Part shown: positions 33,233 to 44,841 of the stretch, one piece after another
Numbering within the stretch: position 1 is the first letter of the stretch
Layout of the letters: the number at the start of each line of letters is the position of its first letter
Assembly: GCA_028554645.1 (NCBI GenBank)
Contig: JAQOOI010000022.1
Span: 1,798,001 to 1,862,000, forward strand
Direction of reading: 5' to 3'
Length of the DNA stretch: 64,000 nt
From: Omphalotus guepiniiformis
Taxonomy: Eukaryota; Basidiomycota; Agaricomycetes; Agaricales; Omphalotaceae
The notes under the pieces: model-generated
Database searches by the model: none
Seen by the model: the letters and a program-made list of their open reading frames with translations, nothing else
Told to the model about the DNA's origin: nothing
Made by a program: the position numbers and the translations under genes

Positions 33233-33975
33233 ATGGTCGTAAGTCGGTAATCTAATACTTATGTCCCTCAAGTGAATAGTATTCACGTAGCTTCTCTTAC
33301 TGTCAATCAAAGCCGAGCTCGAGAATGTTTCCGATCTGGCTCCCGCGGACGACGGCTTTGAATATTTCTTCCAGGTCTTGTACGATGCTACGTGATTTCT
33401 TGTACATCATCTCACATCATTTATTAGGTCAAGTGCACTAGCTGCAACGAGGTTCATCCCAAATTAGTTTCCTTAAATCGCAGAGTATGTGCGTACGTTA
33501 TCTTCCCCGACCATACTGTTCATTTGGCGGATAGGAACAATATGAAGTATCTGGATCAAAAGGCAGCACTGCACATTTTGTCTGGCGATGTAGCTTGTGC
33601 AAACGAGAAAGCTCTGCAAAATTCGATGCTGCATTTCGGCCTCAGCCTTACAGCGCAGATAACGGTCAACTTGCACCGTTCTTGAAGATTGAATGCCGCG
33701 GCTTAGAATTCACGGGTTTCGATCCAAGCGTTTGTGCAGCGTCTGGCAGGTGTACATATAGTCTAACTTTTTGTCCGCAGGGAATTTGGAAATGTGTTGG
33801 CACGAAAGGGACTATTTTCTCTGAAGTAGATTTGAGCGAGGAAGAATGGACAGATTATGATGAAAAGGTGATCTTCATCTGACATACATATGCCTCATCT
33901 CTGACCTCTGGATATGTACAGGCGGCGCTTCCGGTTGGAGTGTCGGAGTTCGGAAGTGAGTGGTCTCGAGCTTGA
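33233..33975 (+). CDS. CXXC-motif zinc-binding protein (DUF866, CZIB/UPF0587 family)
   Basis: Small conserved eukaryotic zinc-binding protein of unclear function. Six exons: 33233-33238, 33291-33374, 33428-33484, 33535-33729, 33781-33867, 33922-33975 (160 aa, family length). The zinc site is formed by two CxxC motifs, VKCTSCNEVHP (about residue 33) and VWRCSLCKRESS (about residue 66). Other family blocks: LSIKAELENV at the start, FEYFFQVKCTSC, FLKIECRGLEFTGFDP, IWKCVGTKGTIFSEVDLSEEEW. The first coding exon is only 6 nt (Met-Val). The intron 33730-33780 is 51 nt, in frame and stop-free. It converges on the IQ-motif gene with 112 bp between stops. Confidence 0.9.
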
Positions 33976-34087
33976 AGCACTTGGAGAAAACGAACATATA
34001 GTATGTGCAATCAATTACTGATATATACATTCCATGGTATATCACGATTCTGCGACTGTCCTTTCTAAAGTGTTCACGTACGCAACC

Positions 34088-36351
34088 CTAAACGTCCTTC
34101 ATTTCTATCGTCTGCGCATCGTGAAGTTTGTTGTCTGACAACGATTCAGTATTGTTGTCAGATCCGAGCCTGTCCTTCTTCGTCTCCGGATTCCTGCTGT
34201 TTCCGGACTCTTCCCTCTTCCTGTCTTCCGTACTCCTTCCATCATCAAGAGGGGGACCACTCCCTGATTCTTGGCTCCTTTTTCTCCCCTCCAGGATATC
34301 CGTCTTCCAGGTAGAATCATTTATCTTGAGAGCGTCTACGATTGCATGGCCTGCTTTTGCAGCCTGTTTTTTACCCGCCTCTTTGGCATGGCTCTGCTTT
34401 TTCTTCCACTTTCCCAGTTGCTCGATCCCCCAAAGTGCGGCTTCAGCCTTACTCACTTTCGCTTTGTGCATGTCGACACCACGGCTTGTCAATTCATCAA
34501 TGAATTGATGAAAGTGCTGTATGCAATGAGCTTGTGCAATCAGCAATATAAAAAGAACGTACATCGATGGATGTCCTGCGTTGTGACGAGTCAGAGACAG
34601 ACAGCTTCAAAGATAAGATGCCAATTACCTATAGTGCCCAGAAAGAGGGGACAAGGTATGAATTATTCCATCTCTGATTGAGATCAAGCCGGCAGAAGTG
34701 ACCAATCCGCCGCCCAATAGAGTTGAGTGTTGAAAGGTACCAGTATCTATGACAAACAAATGAAAAAGCGATAGATTGTGGAGGGCACATCCTACTCTTG
34801 ATTCCAATGAAAAGATTGTCTACAGAACACATCAATTTAAAGAATCGGAAAGTAGGCAAGACAAACAATTCGTATCCTGCAGGGTGCGAAGATGTGAGTC
34901 AGTGTTGCATTAGATGAAGGCCAGCAACCTACCGAAACGTATATCCACGTATTCCGTTGTACAGTTTTCCTGAGTAGCCTGTTCGTCATACCCCTTATCG
35001 TGAAGTACTTGTTAAAGACTCTTGACCAGGAATTCTTTCCCTTCAATGGTTCAATGTAGTGCATAGCCGCTTCTGAATCTGAACTAGAGGTCGATGAAGC
35101 ATACTGGAAGCTTCCGCGGCGATTAACAGACCGCTCAGGCATGTCTTCCGGTACAATTCCTTCGCCAGTCCCGGAGTCCTTCCAATGACCAGGTGAGGTA
35201 TCCACCAGTTCGTCATTCCGCGCCCAACGAAGTTTCCCTTCATGGTCAATTTTGACAAGGTAATTCAATCCTGTAATGTGCGTCAGACGCCTTTAAGCGG
35301 TCGACGCCGGAAAGATCATTAGACTCACTTTGCTCAGCGGACAGGTATCTAGATAATCCTCTATCAATCATGTCTAAAAGTCTTGTGAAAGGAAGAGTCA
35401 TACGTGATTCGCTGAGGCAGAGTACATTAGGATTTGATTCAATGAGAAGACAGTCGTGTTTGCATACATACCTCTTTCTCCAACTGTTCGCGAGAACATT
35501 CGTTTAATGAAAGGTCTTTACCGTCGCCGTGATCTAGCCTATAACAGTGACCCAGGCTATCTGAGAATTATAGACGTGGAGGTCAAATACACACGCGCAC
35601 CATCTGAAGAAATTGTCTTCCGTTTCTGCTTCTTGCCAATATCTATGATAATACTAGGTAGTCCGCGTAAGGGTTTATCATGCAATTTATGCCCAAGAAT
35701 TAAGCTAGCCTTGACTAGATACCGAATGAGTTGAATATCCCGTATCCCGGTCTGTAAGAATTTACTCAACGATTAGATCCATAACGATGTTTGCTTTTTA
35801 AACTGTCAGCGCTTGAATTTAAGCGGCAAGGTATAGGATTTACGCGTCAATGAGCTCCAGCCAGTGTTGAGTTTCGAGTTGCTTCTGTACGGAGGGGACA
35901 CCTTCTTTGGAGCCTGCCTGGTCCATTATCATATTGCCATCTCGCAACTTCTTTGCGAAAAAAGCACCGCGACGCCAACGTTCTTTGGCCGTGTTTTTCC
36001 CTTCATCTGCGGCCGATCGTTCAACCTGAGCAAGTGGGAATTCGTCAAATGCAAGATAGATGTGAATCAAACGCTCGAAAACTTCACCCTAAGTTTCGCA
36101 TGCATAGCGACATCCTGTATGCACAATGAGACCGATGATTAAGGTATCAAGGCTTTTCAGAAGCGTACCTTCCACCTCACGTCTGAAGACAAGTATTGCT
36201 TCTGAACACTGCCTTTGTTTTGCCTCCATGCGCGCTGAATTGCAACAGCGGCGGCAGTTCTATGTTGTTCATCGTCGTGTTGGGCTTGATGGAAGCCTTC
36301 TGAGACCTTGTGTACCAACTTCAAAGTTGGGTGCTCAGAGTGCTCAGACAT
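34088..36351 (-). CDS. IQ calmodulin-binding motif protein with 15 exons, many of them micro-exons
   Basis: Family of fungal proteins with one IQ motif; probably calmodulin-binding, function unknown. Exons: 36351-36169, 36114-36088, 36025-35844, 35793-35771, 35714-35710, 35653-35601, 35538-35472, 35411-35404, 35348-35329, 35270-34933, 34876-34867, 34819-34796, 34746-34629, 34575-34563, 34516-34088. Sizes are 183, 27, 182, 23, 5, 53, 67, 8, 20, 338, 10, 24, 118, 13 and 429 nt, summing to exactly 500 codons. Visible blocks: the IQ motif AAVAIQRAWRQNK (about residues 33-45), WLELIDAKHRYGSNLKYYH, ETEDNFFRWLDHGDGKDLSL, ERITYLSAEQRLNYLVKIDHEGK, TVQRNTWIYVSDTNYNLFI, TGTFQHSTLLGGG, TSAGLISIRDGIIHTLSPLSG, HYRTSIDHFHQFIDELTSRG. 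The tail is Lys/Glu/Ser-rich. The intron after the 5-nt exon starts GC. The exon 4 acceptor could also lie 9 nt upstream (adds three codons). Confidence 0.85.
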
Positions 36352-36642
36352 TGGGCAAGTGTCAGTGAGGAAATGTGCGAATGACGTCACAGAGTTATTG
36401 CAATTAGGAATGGCTACATGTTACCAAATATGGCTATACTGGAGTAAACGAGAATGGAAAAAGAAAGAACACCGATGGATTGAACAGATGGAAAGAAAAG
36501 AGGGTAGATGAATTGTGTGATGGAAGAGAAGGAAAATTGTGTAGAAAGTAGATGCCGGTAGATATGAAAACAGAAGCAATTGTACAGACAGAGAATTTGC
36601 GACCAGGAGAATTGGGAAAGTTAGTATTCGTGACATGATATC

Positions 36643-39600
36643 CTACGATGTGAATCCATTAAATACCCAGCCTGGTGGTAGCTCCAGATACTTGTGCTTT
36701 CGTAGTTCAGCAGCACTTGGTCTTTCATCCGGGTTCCTGTTAGCACAGAGAGCAGCTGTGAGTAGGCGCGAAGATAACGAATTGCCTGTGAGGACATACA
36801 TGGCAAAGCATTTCTTCCGGAAGTCATCTGCGAGTTCAGACAACACAATATCTTCAGGAACAGGGGGCGGAAGTTTGGAGGAATATAGCTGAAGGCGTTG
36901 TAAGTCTCATACAACGCCGCATTGAATGAAGTAATCTTACTTTGAACATTACAGCCACCATCTCATCGCCCATCCATGGCCGCATGCCAGCCCACATCTC
37001 CAATACGACACAGCCTACACTCCAGATATCCACTTTGAAGTTGTAGCCTTTTCCTTGTGGATTTACCACTTCAGGCGCCATCCAAAAGACTGTGCCTTGC
37101 ATGGCAGTGGCGGCACCTCCGCCTGCATCCTCAGCGGTACGCTTGGATATACCAAAATCTGATATTTTGCATATCCCTGACATTTCGACGAGTATATTGT
37201 CCGCTTTGAGGTCCTGAACAGAGGAGACCGTTCAAAATACAACAGCAAGAATTGGGACAAAACGTACACGGTGTAAGATGCCTTTCGAATGGAGGTACTC
37301 TAGCCCGCTTAGTATTTGACCTGTGAAAGACTTTGTGACGTCCTCGGCGAACTTTCCATGCTTGAGGAGAACACTGCCTATTGAACCACCGGGAACATAT
37401 TCTAGGAAACTAAGCGCGCTTGCGTCAGTGCGGTGCAGTAAACACAAACTCAAGAGTGGAACGCACATGCTCAAGTTCGAGGGAGTCTCCTCGAAACCCA
37501 GATACTGTACAATGTTGGGATGATCAAGGTCCTTCAGCGTCTCGCTTTCTAGCTTGAGCGCTTGTACAACATTTGTCTGCCGAGAATCATTCTTATCGCT
37601 GGCGGTACGGGGAATGTCCACTTGCTTGACGGCAATCATCTCTCCAGTAGTCGCATTGAGAGCAAGGTACACCCTTCCGTAGGTACCCCTTCCAATGAGT
37701 TCTCCCCGGACCCATTTGAACGTTGCTTGATGTTGATAGTGAGTCAATAAACAGGGAAACAAACGCAACGGGAAAACGTTGTCGGCCCCCCAGACGGTGA
37801 ATCAGGTGTCACTGCTGCACTGCTCTTTCCATGCGCAGTTGTGACCTCTTCTAGTTTACTACCCCATAACTTCGTTGACCTTTTTCTCATCATATTGGCG
37901 TTACTTGCAGAATACGAACTCGCCATCGACGTTCGATCAATACGCTTCTTATGTTCTTGCGCGACAATCCTGATACTCTTTTTGCCCCTGATCCTTGCCT
38001 TATCTTTATCCTTGGATTCAAAGTCCCGCTCGCGTTCAGGACGAGGATATTCAATATCCAGAGGCAGAGGTGGCATAGGTGGCACGGGTACGGACGGTTC
38101 CACGGCTGTAGGAGATGTTCCCCCCGAGCAAGCTTCAATGACGGGCTTATCTAGATCATGTTCGGGGAAGTATTGATCTAGCTTCTCGTACATATCTTCT
38201 GGGAGTGGACGGGGAGCCCATTCGTCGGAATCCTGCATCGTGAACGTGCTTCCACGTATTCTACCCTTCCCATTGCCACTTGTCTTGGGAGAAGGTGATG
38301 ATGGCCGGCGTAATGGTGTTGGCGTTGAGGAAGAGGGAGGGAGACCACTAGTGACGTGATGAGACGAGGACGAGGACGAGCTCGCTATTGGCACGGGCTT
38401 CACTACGCCATTACCGTTCTCGATCTGTACTGTCAACGCGGGACGACAAAGCGATGACTTATTAGTAGGCACCGGCCCAAGTGGTCTGTTCCACAAATCG
38501 TCACTGTCGGAATCGTCAAACGTACCAGTAGTCATATTTGTAGGAATGAAGCCGGAGTACGGCGAATAGAGCGATGCATCAATAGATTTAGAAGGTGGGA
38601 AGGATTTAGCGAGAGTCGAAGAAGACGATGAGGATGCAGAGGAGGGCACGGATGATGTGGGCGTGAGTGTAGACGAGGAAAGTGCAGAAGAAGTAGCGGA
38701 AGAGGCGGACAAAGGATCTGGTAAAGGATGGAGGGGGCGCAGCGGAACAAGTGTGGCATCACTTGCGAGTCCGTTGACACCTGGATCGTTGAGTAGGTTC
38801 GTAAGCCACTGGTGTTCCCCTTTCCGGAGTGTTGAATCTGAGCCTCCGCTCCCAGTGCTACCATAGCTTCCATCTGACAGCCTGTTTGGAAACAATTTCG
38901 AACCGCGAGGACTTGTGGGACTACGCGGCGGGGTTCGCGAATTTGTCTGAGTACGAGTATGGCTATCGCCACCATTTGCAGACCCGGATGAGTCAACCAA
39001 GGCTGTCGCGGACCTTGACCCCATGATGCTGAACGGTAACGTCGGGGACATTGCTCTTGAAGATCGTATTGAATCTGCCATATCCATCGCGTACGTCGGG
39101 CTTTGGTATTGTCTCTGCACGCGAGTCGTTGGCGACGTGATGGAGTCCCCAAGCGCCGACAATGGACGAGGATACGGTTCTTGATACGGAGACGTATATC
39201 CAGCCCCGGACGAGCCATACCGGTTGTTGGACGAATAAGAATTTGGGACGGAAGCTGAGGGAAGATCTTGCGTATTACCACCATGCATCGGCAATGGTCT
39301 TGCATAAGGTCGCGTGCTCTCGTATGCTTTCGACAAAGTACCTGACCCCTCTCTTCCGAAAGAACCAGGCATGAAAGTGATGCCGCCATTATTTCGGGTT
39401 ATCGGTATCTGATTTTGCCCTCTCCTAGAGCGATCTCCAGGTTGCAGTGTCGGTGGGTGATTTGAGTTACTTCCAGTCCCACTGAACGCAGCTCGCAATT
39501 CGTCCATGCTCTTCGCACCTTTCCCCAGTCGAGGCCACTTTGTACGAGACGGCGAAGAGGAGAGGGGTTTCTGGTCTCCATTCTTCTCCTCACCTTTCCA

Positions 39601-41821
39601 CACAACAGCCCAGTTGGCTGGTACGGGTTGACCGGCATTCCGGGAGGGCACTGGAAGCCTCGACTCACTTGCACCGGCAGGAACACTGGGTGGAGGATTG
39701 CGCGGGGGTGCAGGGATAGCTAAACGAGTTGAATAAGAGGAAGACGGCTTGTACCGGGAGGGTGAAACATGGTTGCGCGGAGCCCGAGAGCTCGAGGCAG
39801 GTGAACGCGTCGATTTATCTGAAGATGAGGACGGTGCCTGCTGCAGCGACTGTTCATGTTCACCGCGTGCTGCCTTTGTTGCACCGCCACTTGGTTCAAT
39901 CTTTGACACGAAGACCCATGAATCAAGCTTGGCCGGCGAATCATCGTGATCAGATCTTTGCAGCACATTGGGTCGAGGACGTTCTCGGTGTCCCTCCCGC
40001 AACTGAGGAGATTCTTGCTTGGACCGGTGGGAGGGCTGCTGCTGCTGGCTACGCCATTGCCTGCCGAACATCTCGAATTGATGCTCAGAACTTTGAAAAG
40101 TTTGTTCTCGCTCAGCAGCAACATCGGATCCGGATCGGCGATGTGTACGAGTAGCCGGCGGAGTAAGCGAGTTATCCTCATTTATGGGGAAGGTGCTTTT
40201 GCTTGGTGATAAAGGAGGGGGAGGAGGGGGAGTAGGTACCACGTTGCCATATCTATCAATGATCGTACCCGCAGGTAGTGTGGCGTCCTTTCCATCTGTA
40301 GGAGGCTGAGGAAGGGGGGCAGTAGGGGGTGTAGGGGGAGAATTTGGCCTGGAAGGAAGCGGAGCACCCGATCGACGAGTACTGAGCGGAGAAGGGGGAG
40401 AAACTGTGTTGGCAATGGCATTGAGCATCTGCTGAGGGGGTGGTCGCATAGTTGATCTATTATCACGTTCAGGATTATCTAGATCGGCGTCATAGCCAGT
40501 AGAATCCAATGGAATGTGTTCACTAGTAGAAGAGATACTGCCGTCACGCTTGGAGCCTGAACGACGTTTGGGCCGTAACGGAGGATAGGGTTGTGAACTA
40601 TGTTCAGGAAGGACCGGTGGGGGTATAGTACCAACACTTGACGGAGAAACGGAGGGAAGGGGACGAATGGAGTAAGAATGTTCATGAACGGTTGCAGAGG
40701 AATGAGAGACAAGAAGTTTTAAAGTGCCTTTAGAGTCGCCGAGGGTGCGACAGAGCTCAAAAAGCCTCTCATCTGAGAGTGCGTCGCTGGTAGCATATGC
40801 TCCGATTTCTGTCTGATAAATGGAAAAACGGGATTGGTCCTCCTCGTCATAAATGTTCAGCTAGAGCAAAATCATCAGGTAGCCATACGAAGGAGTCTAA
40901 ATGTGAACAGACCTTTGTGAAAACACACTCCTTTATAACAGCGGGGCTCTTTGCGCCCGTGATATCAACATTGACGTACTTCTCAGAGTCGGCGGTGACA
41001 AGGATATTGACTTTTTCGGTGGGCGCAGGACTAGAATTAGAAAAAGAATCGGGAGTAGAACCTGTGGGAGACGTTGCCGGTCTCTTTGATGGGCGAGGGC
41101 TCTTTGGGTGAAAAGGAGACCTGAGAGACTGCATAAACCTGCCAGTGCGACTAGTGGGAGGATCGAATTGTGAATCAGCGGCATCGGCTGTGAGATCGAC
41201 TGGGGGAGCTGGAAGACCAGGAGTTGAAGGAGGGGGAGTAGACTCGTCTGCAGCGGGAGAACTTGTGCTGCTTGGGGACGAAAGAGAATGGTGAGAAGGT
41301 TGATATCGAGGACCGCGAGGAGGAATATTCGTCGTCAACGGTGCAGGCGAAGTGCCAGTCCCAACGCCAGCTGCGATACCAGTACCAGTACCGGTCCCTA
41401 TCCCATTGCTCCGTCCTATAGGATGTGTCTGAGGTTGTGTTCGGTACCCACCCAGGTATCCTCCATTGGTCGGTCTCCCTTCATCATCGCTTTCATCATC
41501 ATCGTCCGACCCTTTATTCGTTACATGGAATATTCGAGTTCGCACCCGAGCCTCTGTCATCGACCTTCCTCGTCCTCGTCGTCGAATTCTGCTCGACGAC
41601 TCGTGTATAAGATCAGCCGCCTTTGATCCCTGTGCCTTGTCGTCGTCGTCGGTCTTGTGAATGCTCACGAGAGTTATCCCAGGTCGCTCAAAATGCAGAG
41701 AGAGGTGGTGAGACGGGAGCACCGACGTGGACACTTTCCTAGGTGACTGCTTCAGCAGGTAAAAGAGCTCGCTGACATAATTATTTCCATATAGTGAATG
41801 TTTTTTTTGTGTTCCTATCAT
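36643..41821 (-). CDS. Bck1-type MAP kinase kinase kinase (cell wall integrity pathway)
   Basis: Ser/Thr kinase that, in the yeast pathway, links protein kinase C to the cell-wall integrity MAPK module. Seven exons: 41821-40913, 40860-37770, 37725-37467, 37409-37268, 37213-36941, 36888-36800, 36736-36643 (1618 aa). The N-terminal part contains an RA/ubiquitin-like domain (VNILVTADSEKYVNVDITGA to LCRTLGDSKGTLKLLVSHSS, about residues 265-380). A long disordered Ser/Pro-rich linker fills most of the 3.1-kb exon 2. The C-terminal kinase has GRGTYGRVYLALN, VAVK-like IAVKQVD, HRDLKADN, DFGISKR, GTVFWMAPEV and DIWSVGCVVLEM. The start at 41821 is the first ATG in frame; an upstream exon cannot be excluded. 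Minor frames on the opposite strand of exon 2 are shadows. It lies 89 bp downstream of GID8 on the same strand. Confidence 0.93.
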
Positions 41822-41910
41822 TTTCGGTTTCTGTAAGGTAGACTGTACACTAATAATACATCAACTAGTTCCATCATTACAACCCGAATGTACACAACTA
41901 AGTCTACATG

Positions 41911-43133
41911 TCATCTAGACCCAACTATCGTCTCGTCGTCCAGTGTCATCTATTATTCGGACATGTCATCTCCCGCAGCCAACACTAACACCGTCGACTT
42001 ACCTTGGGGAATTCTGCTCGTTCGCTCAGCATGCTTTGTCCCCAGCTCAATAGCTTGACGAGCTCGACAAGTTTGACTTCTTTCCCTTGACTCGAACTCT
42101 CCAAGATAGCCGCGTTCACCTCGCCTGCCGTTTTCAGTCTTTGCGCAGGCGACAACAAATCCGCGATTGCACTCGGCGTCGAAGGCGACTGTTCAAAAGC
42201 AAGCAGCGACATTGTCTGCTCCAGCTCGGCCAGGAATTCTTGAGATTCTTCACCGCGCGGAGCGAGCTCCTCTTGTGCAAATTGGAGAGCGTCGGCAATG
42301 CGACCTTGTCGAATGTATTCAATCAATTTTTGTTGCTGCAGGTGGAAGAACAAGGCAGGGTTCGTATCTAATATCTGTTAAAATTCGTTAGTATCACCAC
42401 GTGAAGCAATAAACTAGAAGAGAACGAAAATCATATTGAAGACTGAAGTTTTGGTGTATATAGATCTCATCAGCGACCATTACATGGTCTGAGAGTGGTG
42501 CATGAAAGTTTTAATCATATGGCATCAAGCAATGCGCTGCAGCGCAACAGGCGTTGGTAACAAGACCACACCGCAGGTACCACAAAACGACTTGGATACC
42601 ATTCAGACTCACCTCCGGGTTCATCTCGTTTACTCTCAGAATCGCATCTTCCACGTCACCCCGCTGCAACGCCTCTCGTACCTTCATGCGACTCTCAATA
42701 GAATCGAAATCTACTTCTGGTGCCACAGAGGCTTCCTGAGCAAATTCCTCTGCAGCACCTTTATACCCTTCAATGACAAGATAGTCCATTATTAGACGGT
42801 TGAGTTCACTGAAAAAAATGGTCAGTATTTCGAAGAACAGAGGGCAAGAGTAAAAAAAAAAAAAGGAAACGAGGACCAAACAAGTCAGATAATACATGCA
42901 ATTTTGGACTCATCAACGAATAATCAGAGAGATTCCCATTTTTTTTGTCATCTTATAACCCAGTCCAAGAGCGAATGAGGAGCAAAACTTTAAACTTACT
43001 TCTTGCCCACCGGAACTGCATGGAGCCTTCGGTCCCACTCTTCCTTGGTAATAGAAATCTTGGAACTTGGAGGCTGATGAATGGTAGTGTAAATTCATAG
43101 GCCAAACATTCGAGAGGGAAGGACACGAACCAT
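41911..43133 (-). CDS. Gid8 subunit of the GID/CTLH E3 ubiquitin ligase
   Basis: Scaffold subunit of the GID/CTLH ubiquitin ligase that degrades gluconeogenic enzymes in yeast. Exons: 43133-43131, 43073-43000, 42808-42613, 42374-42003, 41949-41911 (227 aa, the usual length). LisH motif: LNRLIMDYLVIEGYKGAAEEFAQE; CTLH: MKVREALQRGDVEDAILRVNE, then the CRA domain with FHLQQQKLIEYIRQGRIADALQFAQEEL and LLSWGQSMLSERAEFPKM. The first exon is inferred to be the ATG alone, spliced to PPSSKISITKEEW; its intron (57 nt) is canonical. Intron 42612-42375 is 238 nt, four times the local norm. The last exon (MTLDDETIVGSR) was chosen because it gives the family-like EFPKM ending; reading on without splicing would end five codons later. 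Confidence 0.88.
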
Positions 43134-43814
43134 GAGTAGGAAGAGACGAAGTGCAGGTGAAATTTATGCTAATCCCACGGTGAATGTTTAGGGTAGGTCA
43201 GAGACGTCTGAATTCGGCTATTACAGGCTATACACAGACAGGCTCATAGGACCTCATAGGACCCGTTGAATTCATGAATTGGATACAAAAGCACCCAGCA
43301 GAAGTACCGGACACTCCGCTGAGAGCCTGAGGCTCCTCTACGTAGATGTTTCGGCTACACTTACCATGCATATATGGAGCACACCTGCAGGCCGTCATGT
43401 AAATAGGTGTCGTAGCAACTTACGTGTCGCACTTACATATTGTAAATTGAGTCTACCGAGAACAGCAGAACAGCATACATTGAAAGGATCCATGCTCAAA
43501 TGCACGTTCAAAACCATAGGCAAGCAAGGCAAGGTAAGATACGAATGCATGTAACCACTGTTCCATTTGACTAGAGCAGATTCAACTACGTGAAGAGGCT
43601 GCGCGTTACGCTTGAGCCACAACCGCGTCCACTCTTACAGGCACGAAACGGTAGGAGAGCCAATATCCCTGCAGTTCAAAAAAGTTATTTGATATACAGA
43701 CCTATGAATTTTAGTACAGCTACATACGGCACACGTAACTGGTAGACTTACAACTAAATACTGTCCACATCAACGTCAGCATCAGACTCAGAGGACGACA
43801 TGCAGAGCTGCAGA
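43134..43814. other. Intergenic between GID8 and RRP15
   Basis: 681 bp with the GID8 promoter and RRP15 3' UTR. A 10-bp direct repeat (ctcataggac, twice near 43242-43261) is present. The plus frame 43279-43554 has no family features. I see no other feature. Confidence 0.4.
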
Positions 43815-44618
43815 TCATGCTTTAGATACTACAGCCCCACTCCGTATCATGTCAAAGAAGTCGTCCTTCCCGACGGTTGCTGAACGAGGTTTTCAGTACC
43901 GAACCCGGGGTGGAGAAGAAGGTACTTCTCACATTCCTTCCCTCGCCCTATAATATTATCTTTATGCTTCCCTTTACTCTTGGCCTTTGATTTGAGATCA
44001 ACTGGTGGTGCAGGAAGGGAGGGCTTGCCACTTCCTCTCGAAGCCTTTCGCTCTTCATTGTCAACTGCTGCCTGTGCCTGGGACTGTTGAACTACGTTGA
44101 ATAGCTTCACCACTGTGAACACGGTCAACCAAATGAATAGTCGAATTGACGATACAACGCATACCACCCCTCTGAGCAACCTTTCTTAATGCTCTTTCGC
44201 TCTCTCCTCCCCATCCTCCAATGACATCCGTGATTCTTCCTCGATCCTCTTTCTCCTTCTTTTCAACGGTCAGCATCCGTTTCGCTTTGATTTCCAGCTT
44301 TTCATCGTTTCTTTTACGGGTCAGCGAGGGTTTCAGTGAAAGTGGTGCGGACGATGCAGTTTCCGTATTAAGGAGCGATTGTAATCTGGCACCGAATGCA
44401 GAGGTGCCAGTAGCTCGAATTTTGCGTTTTTTTGTCTGGCGAGACTTTTGAGGTTTCATGTCCTGTATCTCGTCCGCAGAATCCTCATCTTGATCTTCGG
44501 TGGCAGCGTCTGATTCGTCGTCTGAATTGCCTGAGACTTCTGCAGAGGACAATGATGCAGGCTGATCGTCTGAAGACGGCTGTTTTCGTTTTAGAGAGAA
44601 TTCTGCGCCTGAAGCCAT
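43815..44618 (-). CDS. Ribosomal RNA-processing protein Rrp15
   Basis: Nucleolar protein needed for pre-60S ribosome maturation. Three exons: 44618-44168, 44112-43933, 43879-43815 (231 aa). The N-terminal half is acidic (DEDSADEIQD). The Rrp15 domain: GTSAFGARLQSLLNTE, RKRNDEKLEIKAKRML, KKEKEDRGRITDVIGGWGGE, RALRKVAQRGVVKLFNVVQQ, then a basic linker and the C-terminal KDDFFDMIRSG. The last intron (donor GTGAGA at 43932) is needed: read straight through, the frame ends in an unrelated tail, whereas splicing restores KDDFFDMIRSGAVVSKA. It is divergent from the ankyrin-DIL gene. Confidence 0.9.
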
Positions 44619-44841
44619 AAAGGGACAGTGACCGGGAAGGACAAGTGATGGAATTACATACGCGATTTGCTTAGAAACATATACACCTGTTCGCAACACT
44701 TCAACACGTTCCCTTGTTTTTGTACAAACTCCGTCGAATCTATCTGGCTTTCTGCTGCAGTCCCCTGCTGGGGCTATAGTCCTTTCTTTCTCTCGAGCTC
44801 TCACTCTGGAGTGACTTTCGTTTGAAATTATATATGGTGTT
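44619..44841. promoter_or_regulatory. Divergent promoter: RRP15 / ankyrin-DIL gene
   Basis: 223 bp between the two start codons. A frame on the minus strand extends through it but lacks family features and has no need to be coding. AT-rich just before 44842. Confidence 0.35.

Noticed and set aside
37841..40209. Several plus-strand frames of 60-140 codons
   Set aside because: They are shadows of the Pro/Ser-rich BCK1 exon 2 on the minus strand.
42502..42795. 97-codon plus-strand frame
   Set aside because: Antisense to GID8 coding sequence and its long intron.
43279..43554. 91-codon plus-strand frame
   Set aside because: No recognisable motif; lies in the GID8 promoter and RRP15 downstream region.
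43847..43849. Stop codon for RRP15 by direct reading
   Set aside because: Reading through gives an unrelated tail; splicing at 43932/43879 restores the family ending KDDFFDMIRSG and a stop at 43815.
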